From assembly GCF_028389875.1 (NCBI RefSeq), contig NC_084669.1, positions 9,695,501 to 9,759,500 on the forward strand: a DNA stretch of 64,000 nucleotides. Direction: 5' to 3'. Positions 60,157 through 64,000 of the stretch are shown here, in pieces. The notes beneath the pieces are model-generated. The model did no database searches, had not been told where the DNA came from, and saw nothing but the letters and a program-made list of their open reading frames with translations. Source of the stretch: Rhea pennata (Eukaryota > Chordata > Aves > Rheiformes > Rheidae). The position numbers and the translations under genes were made by a program. The stretch's first letter is position 1; each line of letters begins with the position of its first letter.

Positions 60157-62247
60157 TTTCAAAACAATATATGACAACATGACAACTCCGGTCAATGAAG
60201 AAGCTAATTTTCTCCGTTCATATTGGATTCAAGCTTCTATAGGCTTTTGCTGGCTTCACTAACTTCCTGAACAAGCTCTATGACTAACAGTGGTTGCAAC
60301 ACACCACGGGATAATTTTAAGGGGTTTTTACACAAATTTCTGTTAATATCCAACCCAGGAACAGTTCTAAATTCTCAGAACAGATCTACATCAATGGTAC
60401 AATACCATGTTTACCCTGTCTTCTTTTCTAAAAGGCTGAAGGCAAGCTAATTGTAGTTCAGAAGTCATGCAGACATCTTACTGCTCAAGAAACCTGACTG
60501 AAAGTATGAGCTGGGTTAAGCAGCGTAATAATGTAGCCATGCAGCTTCTCTTCTGAAACCACTTCACTTCTGACCTCAATTGTGTGTACTCATCCCTGCA
60601 GAAACATCCAGATTTTAAGGGATGCAACAACTGCTGGTATTCCCCAAAGCAGGCCAGCATATATGCTGTACAATATTAAATGTTACGGTCAGCCTCAGCA
60701 GTATGGCTACTGCACTCAGGAGTCTATCCTCTTCATCTCTTTTTCAGATCATAATGTGATTTTGTTCTAAGGATTCCTTCCAAGCGGAACAGGCTAATCA
60801 GCTACTAAGCAGCCACATTTACCGTAGGTTTACGCCTACAATTTATTTACTGGTAGCCAACAAAAGAGTTCCAGAAAACTTCTGGTACCTGTCCAAACTG
60901 AATGACTAAGGAAGCAAAGTTGTGATATATACGTATTTTAGGTCTGCAGTCCATACAGAAATTGGTTTTTGAAGGTTCTGTTCTCTGCACCAAAATAGCA
61001 CAATATAGGAACTGCCCAACTTGATTGAACTGACAGTTTAAGGTTCTATCCTATGGCTTAAAGCAGCTAAAACTACTGCTAGTAATAACGAGCAATAATA
61101 TAATCAGTACATAACAGTCAAGTCCTTAAAAGAAATTTCTTGCCAGAGAAACTGGTCTGTGACTCAAAGTACAAAGCTTTACAGATAAATTTTTATTTTC
61201 TAACATTTAAACTGGGCACATGCTAATATAAATGTTGTTCTTACTAAGCCTCCTAATAAAAAAAATGAAGAGGGTTTCCACAGGTTTATTATGTAGTGTT
61301 ATAAAATGTTTTTAGCTGGTTTTCTTTCTGATTGTCTGATATCCAGTGCCTTCTATTTCCTCCTCTTTGAATTAAACTTGTCCAGATTCAACACAGTTAT
61401 TTTATGACTGTTCCCTATTTCTTAAGCTTATAATTATTACTGTTCCATAATTCTTTACTCCACTAGTGGTCACCTCTGATCGTTTCCTCAAATAGAAATA
61501 TTCTGCCTGTCAGTACTCTCACATATTTCACATTCTCTCCTTTCAGACAAGAGTTTAGCAAAACTGAACCTCCACTCTGGCACCCTCATATAGCTTGCAC
61601 ATTTTCATCCTTATTATGTCTCTAAATCCAGGCCTTAGGCTTGACAAGGGTATGTCTGAGAACACAACTTCATAAAGGCTACACTTCATTGGTGTCAACC
61701 CTGGGAAAATCATTATTATCAACTTCTCACATTTCAAATATAAAATTAAGCTTTCCCATACTATTTATTATTCTGCTACTGAACTTTTCAATACCAAAGG
61801 CCAAATTTCTCATCACCATGAATGGCTAAAACTCTATCAAAGTTAGTGGAGATACACTCAGTTGCACCAACAGTAACTCTGATCATGACTGTCTAGAGTA
61901 CTACATGCTAATATCATAAACTTTGTTTCTGTTCCACTGTGAATAAATTATAATTTCAGTATGTAAGGATAACAGGATTTATGAGTTTAAATGGCTAAAA
62001 ATGCCCCTGTTAACATTTAAAGATATTTAAAGGTTATTTTCAGTAAAAAAATAAAAATCTTGATCATTTTACTGGAAGCAGAGTCTCTTAGCAGTAGTAA
62101 TTTCTTCTCCTTTGGCTTCCTTTCTATTGGCACCTCACTGCACTTTCCTCTTCTGCTGTATATCAGTATTCCACCTTAACAGAATAAAAAGAGGTGTGCA
62201 GTATGTTGGCTTCTTTGGTTGTTCTAGTTTCTTATCACATCTCTCAC

Positions 62248-62320
62248 CTGCTACACCCAGCTCCTGGGCCCACGTCCACAAGTCCTCCAGGGCGCCAAGT
62301 AATTCAGTGAGAACTGTCTG
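62248..62320 (-). other. Candidate CASP7 upstream exon (or unrelated exon)
   Basis: On the - strand, GAACTTAAG is followed by 73 nt open in one frame, QTVLTELLGALEDLWTWAQE and LGVA, ending GCAG before a strong donor GTGAGAG. It ends after one base of a codon, exactly the phase needed by exon 56965-56795. The peptide does not resemble a caspase-7 prodomain. It could be a lineage-specific 5' exon, untranslated sequence, or chance. Confidence 0.3.
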
Positions 62321-64000
62321 CTTAAGTTCAAGTATATCATGATATATTTCCATGGGAGATCTTTGGTTTGCATATGTTTATCACCTTGAACACCATAAGG
62401 ATTACTTAATATTTACAGGGAAACATTACAGGGAAAGACAGCATACTATGAGAAGAGCTCAGCTGTGCAGTCTAGCAGTGCTGAGCTTTCAGTAAGGTGT
62501 AAAGGCCACTACCTGCCACAAACCTTTCCTCTAAAAAAGGTGGCCTGCTGTAAGGATAGGGCCTCTCCTTCCTACAGAGCCAGTGTAATGCAGGCAAAAC
62601 ACTCAAGTGAGAAGAGTGGCTAAAAGGGAACATTAAGAAGAAGAAAATGCAGTCTCTAGGGTTGAAACTGGTACGGCAATTAATTTACTACACCCAAACA
62701 TTAACAATGATTACAAAGAGACTGATAGTAACCCACAGACCACAGAGCTCTTCTGAAAACATGATCTTTCTCCAATTGTTCTTTCCTCCTAAGAGGAAGT
62801 TAAGGGGTTTAATCAAAAAGAACGGGCATACCTGGGCTTTGGAAGCAGGTATATTCCCTCTCACTTCCAGAAAAGTTAGGGACTTTTGTGGCTATACTGA
62901 AAGATGTAAGTAGTTTAAAAAACAAAATAAAACAAAAACCCTACAATTAAAATACTATTCAATTTAAGGAAGTGACCATTTAGAAGAGAGTTAAACCGAT
63001 TACATTAATTTCTAGTTAAAATATACACATAAAAAAAGTGAGAGAACTCTCTTGACTGACTTACTCTTGCTATATGAAGCTAAGTAACTCGAAAAAGTTT
63101 AACTGGATAAGGAATATTTCAGAATGTTTTGATTGTTTTTACTCTAGCATGTTTCTTTAATATGATGTGTAATGATACATCATTTTTAATGACTGATAAT
63201 AGGGTTCTGTTAAAAAGAAAACTTGCCCATCTTAAAAGCCATGCTGTTCTTAAAGAACACAAATTATCTCAGTATCCTTTCATGAGTCCCCATCCCTTTC
63301 GGCATTGTAGAACAGTTTTATTCTGGTTTCAGCCAGGACTTCAGACTTTCTGTTCAGCCCAGGCAAGAAGATGACAGCAGTGATAAAGTGACAGAGTGTA
63401 TGGGACAACATTTCTCAGCCAATTCATCAAAAATCACGAGAACTTTCACACACTTAATGATGTGGAATTGAACTGCTGTCTTACACCTGCAATGATCTAT
63501 TATTAGTCACTGAGATATCCTCCTAATGACTTTTATGTTTGAAGACCTTTTAAAAATTTGAATAAATTTCCCACTGTTATCATACTGTGCAGTAAACATA
63601 CAGGAAAACACATTAGTTTTAAGATCTCTGAAGAAATTTGTGTAGCCTATATTGCTGATTTTATTTCTATGCAGTTAATATTGTTCTATGATTGTCTCTT
63701 TGTCTAAAATAAAATATAGTTCTTTCTACTATTACCTGTATAGTATAGATGATATTTGTGACCACAGCTCATCACGAGCTCTATATTTACTCTCCCGCTG
63801 AAAAATCCCAGATGGGAATTTTTTAACAAGTAATTACAGGATAGAGAGGACATAATGAAAATGCAAACTCAATTGTGCTTGAATTCGCAAAGCATTAAGT
63901 TATGTGTAACAAAATTGAACCTGCTTAAGACCAATTTGGAATTATTCTTCCAAAAGAAGAAAGAAACAGTAAACAATTCATAAATTACACAAATCAATGT

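Larger units (their letters stand above)
56966..64000 (-). other. CASP7: CASP7 5' intron (and possibly upstream exons)
   Basis: No sequence resembling the CASP7 prodomain was found. Contains the A/G minisatellite, the well-preserved CR1, a second A/G tract and one phase-compatible candidate exon (62248-62320, - strand). The remainder is AT-rich with no supported feature. No CpG island marks a promoter. Confidence 0.7.

Overview
The window is vertebrate nuclear DNA, most likely from a bird. Coding sequence is broken into short exons with GT..AG introns, intergenic DNA is AT-rich, and the only clear interspersed repeats are CR1-type LINEs: one well-preserved copy, one tail fragment and at least two decayed copies. 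No bacterial, plasmid or CRISPR-like feature was seen. The species cannot be named from sequence alone.

Three protein-coding genes are recognisable. (1) DCLRE1A (SNM1A, DNA interstrand crosslink repair nuclease) lies on the + strand. Eight exons from 1199 to the stop codon at 17277-17279 give everything after the N-terminal ~150 residues; the start lies left of the window. (2) PLEKHS1 (PH-domain protein) lies on the - strand. Ten phase-consistent exons run from 43106 down to the stop at 31325-31327; the exons for the first half of the PH domain were not located. (3) CASP7 (executioner caspase-7) lies on the - strand. Five exons from 56965 down to the stop at 51893-51895 encode the complete protease domain; the prodomain exon was not found and probably lies beyond the right edge or in the unresolved 57-64 kb intron.

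Layout: 1-1198 DCLRE1A intron; 1199-17279 DCLRE1A coding exons with a short 3' UTR to about 17.87 kb; 17.87-31.06 kb apparent intergenic DNA between the converging 3' ends of DCLRE1A and PLEKHS1; 31.06-43.1 kb PLEKHS1; 43.1-51.8 kb PLEKHS1 5' introns plus the gap to CASP7; 51.9-57.0 kb CASP7 protease-domain exons; 57.0-64.0 kb CASP7 5' intron with a 362-bp A/G minisatellite and the best-preserved CR1. The order CASP7-PLEKHS1-DCLRE1A, with DCLRE1A opposed to the other two, is the order known from human 10q25.3, here in flipped orientation. The genes share ancient neighbourhood rather than a pathway: DNA repair, a PH-domain protein of poorly known function, and apoptosis.

I found no clear new biological system. 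The items most worth a second look are a spliced-looking 124-codon reading frame antisense inside a DCLRE1A intron (6769-7143), a CR1 tail ending a few bases from a CASP7 splice donor, an open but phase-incompatible candidate exon in PLEKHS1, and a phase-compatible candidate 5' exon upstream of the CASP7 protease exons. Exon boundaries were placed by hand from splice motifs, reading-frame phase and remembered family sequence, not by alignment.
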